Positions 18,769 to 27,336 of a stretch of 64,000 bases of DNA are shown here, one piece after another. The DNA comes from Photobacterium toruni (lineage in GTDB: Bacteria > Pseudomonadota > Gammaproteobacteria > Enterobacterales > Vibrionaceae), in assembly GCF_024529955.1 (NCBI RefSeq), contig NZ_AP024856.1:153176-217175 (forward strand), given 5' to 3'. A model generated the notes under the pieces. It searched no databases. It was not told the origin of the DNA and saw nothing but the letters and a program-made list of their open reading frames with translations. The position numbers and the translations under genes were made by a program. Each line of letters starts with the position of its first letter. Position 1 is the first letter of the stretch.

Positions 18769-18796
18769 TGTCAGCGGACAATAAAGATCGAAACTT
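18769..18796 (+). mobile_element. Second Tn7-like transposon terminus (body to the right)
   Basis: TGTCAGCG (18769-18776) is followed directly by a TnsB-like site GACAATAAAGATCGAAACTT (18777-18796). The 10 bases GACAATAAAG and the AAACT after 4 bases are identical to Tn7 right-end sites, with the same 8-base offset from the terminus. It faces away from the terminus at 15838, so the CoiA-like gene lies outside both elements. Only one site is clear; DNA further right is interrupted by an IS3 remnant. Confidence 0.55.
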
Positions 18797-18930
18797 TTTG
18801 GGTCTATTTAACTGATTCTTTTGTGCCAGCGGTAATTGCTCTAACACATTTTTTGGACATTTCTGAGTTACGAATGCCATCAGTGTCTACCTTGTTCGCA
18901 TAAATAAAAAATATGGGAAAACTCTATATC

Positions 18931-18957
18931 AGTGGCCAATTTTACTTGGCCACTTCA
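18931..18957. mobile_element. IS3-family terminal inverted repeat remnant
   Basis: This 27-bp block matches the right terminus of the complete IS3 element (42261-42287) with one mismatch. No transposase sequence adjoins it. It marks a deleted or rearranged IS copy and probably the junction that truncated the following coiled-coil ORF. Confidence 0.8.
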
Positions 18958-18994
18958 TACGAAGAGCTATGAACAACATAGTGACACGGGTGTC

Positions 18995-19177
18995 ATGCGT
19001 CAACAATTAGTTGAGCTGCATAACAGCAATAGCGCAGCAGCCGCACTAAACGTGGAATTACGTACTGAATTGGCCGCGTCACAACAATCAAAAAAGAACC
19101 TGGAGCGATTAAATGCGAAAATGGAGTCAGCGGTGTTAGAGTTAAAAAGATCCTTGGGAAAAAATTCACATCAATAG
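18995..19177 (+). pseudogene. Coiled-coil fragment, probably 5'-truncated by IS
   Basis: The open frame runs through the IS terminus, but the part that looks like protein starts near ATG 18995 and encodes 60 residues of Ala/Glu/Lys-rich coiled coil (LRTELAASQQSKKNLERL) ending RSLGKNSHQ. It looks like the end of a longer coiled-coil DNA-binding protein, for example KfrA-like, whose N-terminus was removed by the IS. There is no Shine-Dalgarno sequence. Identity is uncertain. Confidence 0.35.
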
Positions 19178-19223
19178 GTGATCTTCTAGCACAAGTAAAT
19201 TAAAGAGGTGATTATCCAATCAT

Positions 19224-19574
19224 CTATACTTTGATTTTTGCACATATATCCTTCTTGTTACTAAAGTAATCAATTTTAGCGTTGGCTTTTATTGTTCGAC
19301 TGGTCGTTATTGTTTGCTTGTGAACATTGATACCGTATTTAGATATTAGTTTTTCACTACCAAGTGTTTTGATCTCGCCATCGTTAGCCAACTTATCCAG
19401 CGCCTTCATCATGGCTGATTGTTGAGAAAATGAAGACTCATTTGGTACACATTCGATGATGCTTTTTTCACTAGCAATAACGGGTGATACCATAGAAAAT
19501 AGAAAAGCATATGCTATTGTTATTGCACAAGCTGAAAGTGCATCGTTGGTGATCAACAGTATAAGTTTCTTCAT
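19224..19574 (-). CDS. Small secreted or membrane-anchored hypothetical protein
   Basis: The start is set at the internal Met (19574) of a 121-codon frame, giving about 116 residues that begin KKLILLITNDALSACAITI. A hydrophobic stretch through AYAFLFSMVSPVIAS resembles a signal peptide with cleavage after VIAS. The mature part is small and polar with two Cys (one near each end) that could form a disulfide. No family was recognised. It stands alone between IS debris. Confidence 0.45.
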   Translation of the reverse strand: MKKLILLITNDALSACAITIAYAFLFSMVSPVIASEKSIIECVPNESSFSQQSAMMKALDKLANDGEIKTLGSEKLISKYGINVHKQTITTSRTIKANAKIDYFSNKKDICAKIKV

Positions 19575-19589
19575 AATAAATATACTCAA

Positions 19590-20085
19590 TGTTGGTTAAT
19601 TACCTTGAGTATACCTGTCAATTTTTCACAGTGGCGATAGTATTCATTGCATTGTTATATTAAATACTTGTCGAATTAGACATCACGGTATTATAAGTTA
19701 AATAATCTACCCTGACAGTGAATAGCAATGTTATAAGTGAGTAAATAAATAGAAAATAAAAGAATATAATTAAGAGTTAGGTTGTATGTCGATTACTGCA
19801 GATCATGTTGAATACTTTATTGACACGACTCAACCTTCTAATTGCATTTAATTTAAAAACGATAACACCAATATAAAATAAATCGAATTGATACGACAGT
19901 GTTCTTCGTGATCGAGGGTTAGTACGAAGAGTGACTAATTTATCATTTTGTCCTAAAGAGTGAATGACGTTATATTGCATATTCTTTTTTAGCAGAATTA
20001 ACCATAAGCGCTCCATAAACACCGAATTTTAAACTTCGTACCATTCCCATAATCTCATCTCTCCATTAATTTTAATTAGAGAAGC
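19590..20085. other. Non-coding AT-rich spacer
   Basis: No convincing gene. A minus-strand frame at 19777-20022 has no Shine-Dalgarno and an arginine-rich, unstructured composition, so it was not accepted. The region separates the small secreted protein from IS66 debris. Confidence 0.3.
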
Positions 20086-20169
20086 ATGACCCCGCAAGAA
20101 TGGCAAATACTGTTAGTACTATATGAAAATAGACAACTTACACAGCGGGTTTTCTGTGAAAAACAGTGA
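20086..20169 (+). pseudogene. N-terminal fragment of an IS66-type TnpA helper
   Basis: ATG 20086 opens 27 codons, starting MTPQEWQILLVLYENRQLTQ and ending RVFCEKQ before TGA. This is the typical beginning of the IS66 accessory protein TnpA (EW..L...ENS.LTQ..FC). The rest of the gene and the IS66 tnpB/tnpC genes are absent here, although two IS66 TnpC C-terminal remnants occur at 39.9-40.1 kb. Confidence 0.55.
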
Positions 20170-20199
20170 AATCGCAACCGTAGGTTGATACTATTGGAA

Positions 20200-21258
20200 T
20201 CATCTAGTTTGGAAACATTTTTTTCTAAATATAGCTGATGATAGTAAGGCTTTTAAAGCGGCCATTTCTTTTCCTATTTTACACATTTCTTTTTTTATAT
20301 TATTTTTTATATTATTTTTTATATTTATATTATGATCTATTTTTTCCATTTGTTTTAATTTATTAATTAAATTTTTTTTATTATCTTCTAGCTTTTTAAT
20401 TTCTTTATTATAAAAAATAACAGGTTTATTAAAACAATCACACAAATCGTTATAAACGGCACATCCATTTTCATTTAAATTAAAATCAATATATTTAAAA
20501 TTAGATTTATATATTAATTTTGAATGTTTTTTATATTCGGTGTGTGAATCTTTTTTTGTTAAGTCGAAATAAAAATTATTATTGCTTGTTATTTTCAGTT
20601 TAGAATATGGGTGGAAGTTTTTCTTTAAGTTTTTAATAAAAGAATTGAGGATATATCTATCCTCAGAAGAGACAGAGTATGAATCAAAGCCACAAATACG
20701 ATCAATCAAAAAGCAAAATCGACAATATTATGGTTTCCCTAGTATGATGAAGTTATATATAATATGTTGAATTGGTTTAGGGATTATATAATTAACATCG
20801 TTAATTATATAATGTGTTGGCATATAGGCCAAACTTTTCTGTTTTAATAAAAAATCACATTTAGAATATTTAATTTCATTTTGTTTTTCTATATTAATAA
20901 TTGTGTGTGTAAATGGGTTTTCTTTTAATCGTTTGTTAAATAAACGTACTTGTTCTATATCCCTTTCATCATGAGATAGATCAATAAACTTTGTTAAATA
21001 AGATATTTTTTTTAATTTACCATCAAAATTATTTAAAAATTTAAAGATAACACTTTTAACACTGTTAGGTATTTCTTGTTTTACCTCACCAATAGAATAA
21101 TGGGACGGAAAACCATCCTTTAAAATAAAAATTGACAGGTAATAATAATCAATAATATATTTATCTTCCATAGTTCCTCCTAATAGAGTTGGTCGATGTG
21201 TTAACCAATATGATAATACAGCACCATTAATGAGATTTAATAACCTCACCGATATCAA
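20200..21258 (-). pseudogene. AT-rich unidentified gene split by an in-frame TAA
   Basis: Two minus-strand frames, 20728-21258 (176 aa) and 20200-20709 (169 aa), are in the same phase. A TAA at 20728-20730 ends the first and only six codons separate it from the TTG that opens the second. Read through, they give one protein of about 350 residues. The likely start is the Met of MEDKYIIDYYYLSIF (near 21171), preceded by AGGAGG-like bases. The composition is very rich in Ile, Asn, Lys and Tyr and the DNA is far more AT-rich than neighbours, pointing to recent transfer. There is no domain I recognise. Two separate genes remain possible. Confidence 0.5.
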
Positions 21259-21545
21259 TCATTGTAGTTAACAGAGTGAGATCGCGCACATTATTTAATG
21301 CTATTTGAACGTTATTTGGTACTTAAAACAGAAATCTGCTTGTTTTGCGCATAGCAGTGAATAAGTTAAATTAGAAATTCCTTATTTTGATCTGATATGT
21401 CTGAAGTGAACTAAGAATTCCTTTATTTATATTGCACAAGGAAAATTATTGTTCCTAGTGTATAGTGGCTCTGCTTATAAACAGAACTGCGTCATTTATA
21501 CCCAGAAAACTCAATCGAATTATTACATTATATATAATTTAAGTG

Positions 21546-21570
21546 TAAAAAAACCTCCAACGAAGGAGGT
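21546..21570 (-). terminator. Terminator of the 608-residue gene
   Basis: On the minus strand ACCTCC-TTCGTT-GGAGGT is followed directly by TTTTTTT (plus-strand A run at 21546-21552). It lies about 55 bases after the gene's stop codon. A textbook rho-independent terminator. Confidence 0.85.
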
Positions 21571-21626
21571 ATATTGTCAGTTAAAGTACCATTACAAGTG
21601 TTGGTCATGTTGGAAAATGTTGCAGC

Positions 21627-23453
21627 CTATTCTAAGGGCAGGTGTTTACCGATATATCCTATACACATCTTACCTTCAGCAATTTTGAAATAAATTTGTA
21701 CAGTTCTCTGCATGTTGATATCGCCACCTAAAGTGAAATGACGACCAAATTGTTCCTGTTGGCCATTTATTGAAAAAATACGTTTTGAATAAAGAGCCTT
21801 TGAGTTACGTACACTTTTCGACTCATCTTGTGAATAGCCGTTGCAAGAGAAGACATTTTTGGCAACAGAATCTGGCTTACCATTGATAATGGCGTTAAAG
21901 TAATCGCCACATATTAATTCTAATGTTCTAAATAATTTGCGAGAATCGGTATATTTACAGTTGCTAATTTGCTGCTCAATGTCATCACTGAATATTACTG
22001 CAGGGAAGATCTCGCGAATACAATTGAATGTGTCATAAATAGATGGTTTACCATAGAAAAATTTAGCCATGCTTGGTGTCAATGTTCTATCCATTGACAT
22101 CTGTAGTTTTAATTTATCGATTTCGTTAGTTAATAAAGCAATGGAATCATACGCTTTATTAAGTTTTGTTGATTTTTCCTGAATTTCATCTTCTGCAATA
22201 CTAAGTAGAAGTTTATCTTCTTCAATATTAGATGGCGCATCAAAGTGATTGTTTGGATCAATATTAACTTTATATTGAGGCGCTTTAATAATATCAGGAG
22301 TGTTAATCGAATCTAATATTTTATTAAATTTGAAAACACGTGCTTCTATTTGTCGAGACTCTAACTTTTCTATATTATTTATTGATTCTTTTACAGCGGA
22401 AAATTGGCCTGCATCAATAAACGCTTTCATTTCATTCTTTAATTTATCAATAGAATCGTTATTACCGTCGATGCCTTTTATGCCTTTTATGCCTTTTATG
22501 CCTTTTATGCCTTTTATCGTATCAGATAATATTGTAATTATATCATTATTCTGATCGTTTAAAGATAAAGTATCGATTACTTTTAATAAATTGGCATGTG
22601 CAGAACGTATTTTTTGAGATTTTTTATCTTGCTCAGATATAACATTCTTAATTTTACTCTTTATTTCATCTTTGACTATGTTATCGATACATTCAGCTTG
22701 ATCATCGATTTCGGCAACGAAATTAGCGAATGAATAACTGAGCCTTAATGATTCTTGTAACCATTTAAGCTCTTGATAATCATTAAGATAGGCAAGTCTT
22801 GTATCATTTTGTAAGTCCATAACGGTTAATAAAGCGTCTAGTGTATGGGTATCGAGAGTCGCTGTAATCTTATCGAAAAGTGGGCATGTGAAATTTTCAA
22901 AATATGGTAATAATTTATTATCGGTGATGGATTTTTTGTATATACGATAAAACTCACCATAACCAAAATTTTGTATATAAAGCATAGAGCAGAGCGATAT
23001 AGTGGTTTGAAGACAATCTTTAGCGTGTGAATCAATTAATTTCCAATTTATTGCACTAATAACTTGGGGCATTATCTGTTTAGAGAGATTTTGAATATCA
23101 TCAGCACTCAGAGTTGCACCAGTCTTAATATCGAAATCGGGTATTATATTCAACTGCTCTAAGTTATTTACGAAAGTAACTAAAAGTGAGGTGCGTACAC
23201 CCTTGATCATACTATAAACAGACGGGTCTTCTGGATCTATCAAATTACCATACAACACATATCGTACTGCTGAATCGTCGATACTATTTGGCGATGCTAT
23301 ATCTGTGCGAAGGTTTAATAGATTCATTGTTGATTCTTCAATACGGAATCTATTAAACATTGCTTGTTCTTCATGATATTTTACTTTAGATGGTAAACCA
23401 TCATCGTCTAGTTTCATTTTAAGCTGATGAGTACCAGTGCTAACTCTAAACAT
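21627..23453 (-). CDS. Unidentified 608-residue protein divergent from a recombinase
   Basis: I do not recognise the family. The protein is soluble and largely helical. A low-complexity run IKGIKGIKGIKGIKG near residue 315 comes from a 9-bp tandem repeat. The C-terminal ~100 residues look like a compact domain: GRHFTLGGDINMQRTVQIYF followed by MCIGYIGKHLP, a pattern seen at the end of various uncharacterised defence or mobile-element proteins. It is transcribed divergently from a tyrosine recombinase 280 bp away and has its own terminator. The pair may form one mobile cassette. Confidence 0.6.
   Translation of the reverse strand: MFRVSTGTHQLKMKLDDDGLPSKVKYHEEQAMFNRFRIEESTMNLLNLRTDIASPNSIDDSAVRYVLYGNLIDPEDPSVYSMIKGVRTSLLVTFVNNLEQLNIIPDFDIKTGATLSADDIQNLSKQIMPQVISAINWKLIDSHAKDCLQTTISLCSMLYIQNFGYGEFYRIYKKSITDNKLLPYFENFTCPLFDKITATLDTHTLDALLTVMDLQNDTRLAYLNDYQELKWLQESLRLSYSFANFVAEIDDQAECIDNIVKDEIKSKIKNVISEQDKKSQKIRSAHANLLKVIDTLSLNDQNNDIITILSDTIKGIKGIKGIKGIKGIDGNNDSIDKLKNEMKAFIDAGQFSAVKESINNIEKLESRQIEARVFKFNKILDSINTPDIIKAPQYKVNIDPNNHFDAPSNIEEDKLLLSIAEDEIQEKSTKLNKAYDSIALLTNEIDKLKLQMSMDRTLTPSMAKFFYGKPSIYDTFNCIREIFPAVIFSDDIEQQISNCKYTDSRKLFRTLELICGDYFNAIINGKPDSVAKNVFSCNGYSQDESKSVRNSKALYSKRIFSINGQQEQFGRHFTLGGDINMQRTVQIYFKIAEGKMCIGYIGKHLPLE
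22472..22517. repeat. 9-bp tandem repeat inside the 608-residue gene
   Basis: Five consecutive copies of TGCCTTTTA (plus strand) encode Ile-Lys-Gly repeats on the minus strand. The unit is a multiple of three, so slippage changes protein length without frameshift. Confidence 0.85.
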
Positions 23454-23733
23454 AACTTATCCCTATTTAGTTATTGAATTTATACAGTACTGTTATACAT
23501 CATTGAAAAACTAATTTAAGTAAGCCAATATCGCTTCTTAAATTTTAGATTAGCAACATTCGCTAGTTTTGACGGCTATCACTTTTTAATACAATCCTTG
23601 TCGTCTATTCATCACCATCGTCATACTTTTATAATGTTACAATGTCACTTTATAAGTGGATTAATTTCCCTCTCCTTTATATCATCTGATATAATACTTA
23701 TTATAGCAGATGATATTGTAGCGAGATAAGAGC

Positions 23734-25155
23734 ATGAGCAATTTACCAGTTGGGAGATATTCAAAACCTCACGAGTTAACAATTGGAAATATTAGTAAAA
23801 GAGTAAGTGACACCGTCACTAACCCTGCGCTCAGTTATATTAATTCGTTATCTGCGTCTAGTTCATACGGTGGACGTGTTGGTGCACGTTCTTCCTTAGA
23901 ACGTTTTTGCCGGCACTTCCTGGGTCCGTCTTCAAACCTTGTTGATTGGGCAATGTTGATTACCGACACTAACTATACTGAACGCGCCTTAGCTGGTTAC
24001 TTTCTTTCCAGAGCCAAAAACACTTCTAAAATTAACAATACCGTCATTGATGACAATGATCCCTATTACAATGTACACATGAAACCATTAAGAGATGCCC
24101 TTTTAGCTGTTACAGAGCATTTTCGTACCGATCCAGCGCTTGATGGATACATTGATAAATGGCTATTTTGTATTAATAGCAGGTTACAGTGTAACGAGTA
24201 TGTTTATTCGAGTAATATGTCACCTATGGCCATACGACATACGATCAGTACTTCTATGCTCAATAATGGACAAAAAAACGCATTAGAATCATTCTCTTGT
24301 TTCATGATTTCAACATGTATCGAAAGATTTGAATGGGATAAGTTCCTTTATGCTCCAATTGTGAAAGCAATGATGAGTGAATACTTGGAAGTTGGTATCA
24401 TTAAAGATGGCCGCAAAATTGATGATTACAAACCGGCTACTGCAGATAATTTATATCGTATGTTAACTGGTGTAGCTGAACATCATTGGTTAGCAGAAAA
24501 CATGACCGTTGAGCGTTTACAACGTGTTAAGGCAATTAAACTTGCACGTGGCTCTCGTAAAAGCTCTGGTCGTTATATCCATTTCCACGATTACGATATG
24601 ATCATTGATATTATCAATAGTCATCCAAATGAGATCAGAGTCATTAGAGATAAGGCACTGATTTCTTGTCTTTTTTATCTAGGCTTACGACGACATGAGG
24701 TTGTAAATCTAAAGCTAAAGAACATCGATTGGGAAGCGGGTTTTATCACTGTCGTTGGTAAAGGTAACAAAGAGCGGGATGTCCCATTTGATCTCGATGA
24801 TGATTTTAATATTTATCTTAAAGACTGGTTAAGGACATTATCAGAACATTTTTTAGAAAGAGAACCTGATGATTTCATCTTTACTGCGGTAACAAAATCA
24901 AAGGTCCCAACACCTAAAAAATTAGGTTCACAGTCAATTAATGATATTTGTAAGTGGATTATTGACAATGGTCTATCAAAGTCAATTTCACCTCACGATT
25001 TTCGTCATACTGTTGCGACGAATTTGTTAGCCCAAGGAGTAGATTTACTCTCTGTAAGTAAAATGCTGGGGCACGCTTCACCAACAACGACACAACGGTA
25101 TGACCAGCGTGATCGTGACCAGTTACGTAAGGCTACTATAAAACGTAAGGTCTAA
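23734..25155 (+). CDS. Tyrosine recombinase/integrase
   Basis: A 473-residue phage-integrase family protein. The catalytic domain has Arg I in LGLRRHEVVNL (~318), the beta-hairpin Lys in VGKGNKERDVPF, the HxxR box in SPHDFRHTVA (~420), the second His in LGHASPTTTQ (~446) and the nucleophile Y456 in TTQRYDQRD. The N-terminal ~250 residues are longer than in XerC/D but include a SAM-like core-binding segment. All key residues are intact, so it should be active. It stands divergent from the 608-residue gene. Its attachment sites could not be located. Confidence 0.9.
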   Translation: MSNLPVGRYSKPHELTIGNISKRVSDTVTNPALSYINSLSASSSYGGRVGARSSLERFCRHFLGPSSNLVDWAMLITDTNYTERALAGYFLSRAKNTSKINNTVIDDNDPYYNVHMKPLRDALLAVTEHFRTDPALDGYIDKWLFCINSRLQCNEYVYSSNMSPMAIRHTISTSMLNNGQKNALESFSCFMISTCIERFEWDKFLYAPIVKAMMSEYLEVGIIKDGRKIDDYKPATADNLYRMLTGVAEHHWLAENMTVERLQRVKAIKLARGSRKSSGRYIHFHDYDMIIDIINSHPNEIRVIRDKALISCLFYLGLRRHEVVNLKLKNIDWEAGFITVVGKGNKERDVPFDLDDDFNIYLKDWLRTLSEHFLEREPDDFIFTAVTKSKVPTPKKLGSQSINDICKWIIDNGLSKSISPHDFRHTVATNLLAQGVDLLSVSKMLGHASPTTTQRYDQRDRDQLRKATIKRKV

Positions 25156-25368
25156 TTCCTTATTGTGAAAGTGTGTACGCACAAAGTTTCAATTTTGATC
25201 ATAAGTATTATCGGTAAGGATATTTACGCTTTATTTATCAATCGAATTACTTCTTTGAGTCCTTTATTAGTGTCTTAGGGTTGTACTAACTTATTAATAT
25301 ATCGATTTTTTTTGTCGGATTTACAACTATCTTTTGTTATATTTAATGAAACATTTTATAAAAAAATT

Positions 25369-25992
25369 ATGATGAATACTCACAAACACAGTCTTATATT
25401 AGAAATAACACAGAACGCGTTACTTTCACTTTACCTGATGATCAGCAACGAGAAACGATTCGTTACAACAGAAAAACGCAATGCATATCTTGTTCAATAT
25501 TTAAAAAAGATAGAGAAAAAGGCTTATTTCAAAAATATAAAAAAAGAAATCAAGCTTATGATCCTTGTAGCTAAGAAAAAAGCGAGTGATCTTGAAATAA
25601 AGCTTATTGAGTTGAATCGAAGTGCTTTGGCAGAGCAAAATAGCCTGGATGACGCGCAGATTCTCTATGATTTTCTACAGTCATTGCTTGATAACTATGG
25701 TTACGATTCAAAGTTATATGAAAGCGTTAAAGAGTATGACCACGACGTTATATACATTATGCAAGAACAGCTTGTAAACTGTTTTAGTCCAAATGGTGCA
25801 CAATTGGCCCCTATTTCTATAATAATATCGTTGATGGACATTGATAAAAATGTATTCATAGAAAATCTTAGTACTGAAAATAAATTTCAGATCGAATTAA
25901 AACAATATAATAAGACAACTAAAGCTTTGCACCTTCTACTGCACCCAATTGGCCAAGACATAAAGCTCTATCACGAGATACACGCCGAATAA
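25369..25992 (+). CDS. Hypothetical protein (207 aa)
   Basis: The frame opens at TTG 25312, but ATG 25369 is the more likely start (MMNTHKHSLILEITQ). The product is lysine-rich and helical (KKIEKKAYFKNIKKEIKLMILVAKKK) with no membrane segment or known motif. Same orientation as the recombinase and 214 bp downstream, so it could belong to the same mobile unit. Confidence 0.5.
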   Translation: MMNTHKHSLILEITQNALLSLYLMISNEKRFVTTEKRNAYLVQYLKKIEKKAYFKNIKKEIKLMILVAKKKASDLEIKLIELNRSALAEQNSLDDAQILYDFLQSLLDNYGYDSKLYESVKEYDHDVIYIMQEQLVNCFSPNGAQLAPISIIISLMDIDKNVFIENLSTENKFQIELKQYNKTTKALHLLLHPIGQDIKLYHEIHAE

Positions 25993-26240
25993 GCGGTCAT
26001 GGTTAACGCTAATGGTGAGACACTATCCCTTTTTTACTTAGATTTTTGTTTGTTTTTGCGTAACACTCTGATAAAAAGTAATTTTAGCGCTATAGTTATA
26101 GTGCGTTACACTTTATTAATATGAATGTCACGTTACCTTGTCACATTATCCGGATTCTTTAAAGCATTAAGTTTTCTTGCGATCAGTTGCCTCAGTAAGT
26201 AGCTTGTACTCACTAGATTAAATTATCTAATGTCTCTCGA

Positions 26241-26379
26241 TTAAGTACTACGCTTCCAGGTCCTGATTGCTGGAAAGCGTTTGAATTCGAAAGACAGTAC
26301 TCCCCTGCTCTGAATCATCGAATCACGAAGTTTATCAGCACGTACACTTTCATCTTTGAGATGGTTTGGCCCATCGAAT
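26241..26379 (-). pseudogene. Possible endonuclease remnant (DUF559/Vsr-like)
   Basis: The minus strand reads FDGPNHLKDESVRADKLRDS and then QSRGVLSFEFKRF before a TAA at 26241-26243. The FDG.nH...R.DKLRD pattern resembles the active-site region of DUF559/Vsr-like endonucleases. The upstream part is cut off by the IS3 remnant. Short, so low confidence. Confidence 0.3.
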
Positions 26380-26528
26380 GAAGCTAAAGTGGCGATCACT
26401 GAATATATTATACGATATTACAACCAAGTCAGGCCCCATCAATATAATGGTGGCTTGACGCCTAATGAATCAGAACGCCGATTTAATAATGAATACAAAT
26501 CTGTGGTCAATTTAACTTGACCACTTCA
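26372..26528 (+). mobile_element. 3' end remnant of an IS3-family element
   Basis: About 157 bp corresponding to 42130-42287 of the complete IS3 element, with roughly 10-15 differences. It covers the last codons of orfB ([30 protein letters not shown] region) and the right terminal repeat. The 5' part is gone. The divergence shows it is an older insertion than the intact copy. Confidence 0.85.
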
Positions 26529-26754
26529 TACGTTTCTCTGACAAAGATAGATGAATAGCTCAGCATCCTTAATATCAAGTTTAAGTGGTGAATCATAAGC
26601 GTTTAACTCGGCACCTATAAAGGTGTACAGTTTTACTTAGTCTTTTTTTTAACACATGATCATAAAAGTATCATTTTGATGACTTGATAAATTTTCAAAT
26701 AAATCATCATCATCCAATTGATTTAATTAAATTATTAATCCAAGAGAATTTGTG

Positions 26755-27336
26755 TTATTGCCTATTTATAATAAAAGGCAGCCCATTTGTAATAATATTC
26801 TCAGAAGAAATCCTCCATTCATTTGTAATTAAATTATCAGCCACTTCAATATTTTTATCGTAACGGTTTGTGATGTAGTGAAAATTCTGGTTTGTTGAAC
26901 CAACCCAATTCCTGACTGTTTCTAGCTGACGATGATCATATTCCTCATCAATTAATAGGTCGGTAAAACTAATCAGCTTTGACGCGTCTTTAAACTTTTC
27001 GTCATTAAGTTCCGCCATACTGTAACCTGTAAATATCATGACGGTTAAACCCAACTCTTGGGTGAACTTAGCGATATCAACCAAGCCTACCGCTTGTAGA
27101 AACGGTTCCCCGCCCAGAAGCGTAATCCCCTCTATTCCATAGTTTTGGTAATTGCTTTTAATACGCTGGCAAATGTCTTCTGAAGACAATACCTTTGCTG
27201 GTTTTATCTCCAGAAAAGCCGGATTGCAGCAACCTCGACATCTTTTCAGACAACCTTGAACCCAAATCGCCGTTCTTAATCCCGGCCCTTCCGCATTGGT
27301 TTGGTCAACAACGGCGGCGATGTTCAGATAACTCAT
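26755..27336 (-). CDS. Radical-SAM activase-like protein, last gene of five-gene operon
   Basis: A 193-residue protein like NrdG/PflA-type activating enzymes. The cluster motif CLKRCRGC (C-x3-C-x2-C) lies at ~29-36 after GPGLRTAIWVQG, and LLGGEPFLQ at ~74 is the GGE motif for SAM binding. It should bind a 4Fe-4S cluster and cleave SAM. It lacks SPASM or other extensions. Its start overlaps the stop of the ClpB-like gene by 4 bases, so it is translationally coupled. No glycyl-radical enzyme or anaerobic reductase is encoded nearby, so the partner is unknown and the operon's other proteins are the obvious candidates. Confidence 0.82.
   Translation of the reverse strand: MSYLNIAAVVDQTNAEGPGLRTAIWVQGCLKRCRGCCNPAFLEIKPAKVLSSEDICQRIKSNYQNYGIEGITLLGGEPFLQAVGLVDIAKFTQELGLTVMIFTGYSMAELNDEKFKDASKLISFTDLLIDEEYDHRQLETVRNWVGSTNQNFHYITNRYDKNIEVADNLITNEWRISSENIITNGLPFIINRQ

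Larger units (their letters stand above)
25993..26754. other. Intergenic region with IS debris
   Basis: It contains the possible endonuclease remnant and the IS3 3' remnant. The rest (25993-26240 and 26529-26754) shows no gene. It forms the junction between the recombinase region and the five-gene operon. Confidence 0.4.

Noticed and set aside
19777..20022. 81-codon minus-strand ORF.
   Set aside because: No ribosome site, no recognisable domain, composition typical of translated non-coding AT-rich DNA.
21449..21688. 79-codon plus-strand ORF.
   Set aside because: It runs through the terminator and into the 3' end of the 608-residue gene on the other strand; no support as protein.
22300..22554. 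Plus-strand ORF with repeated MPF.
   Set aside because: Shadow of the IKG repeat of the minus-strand gene.
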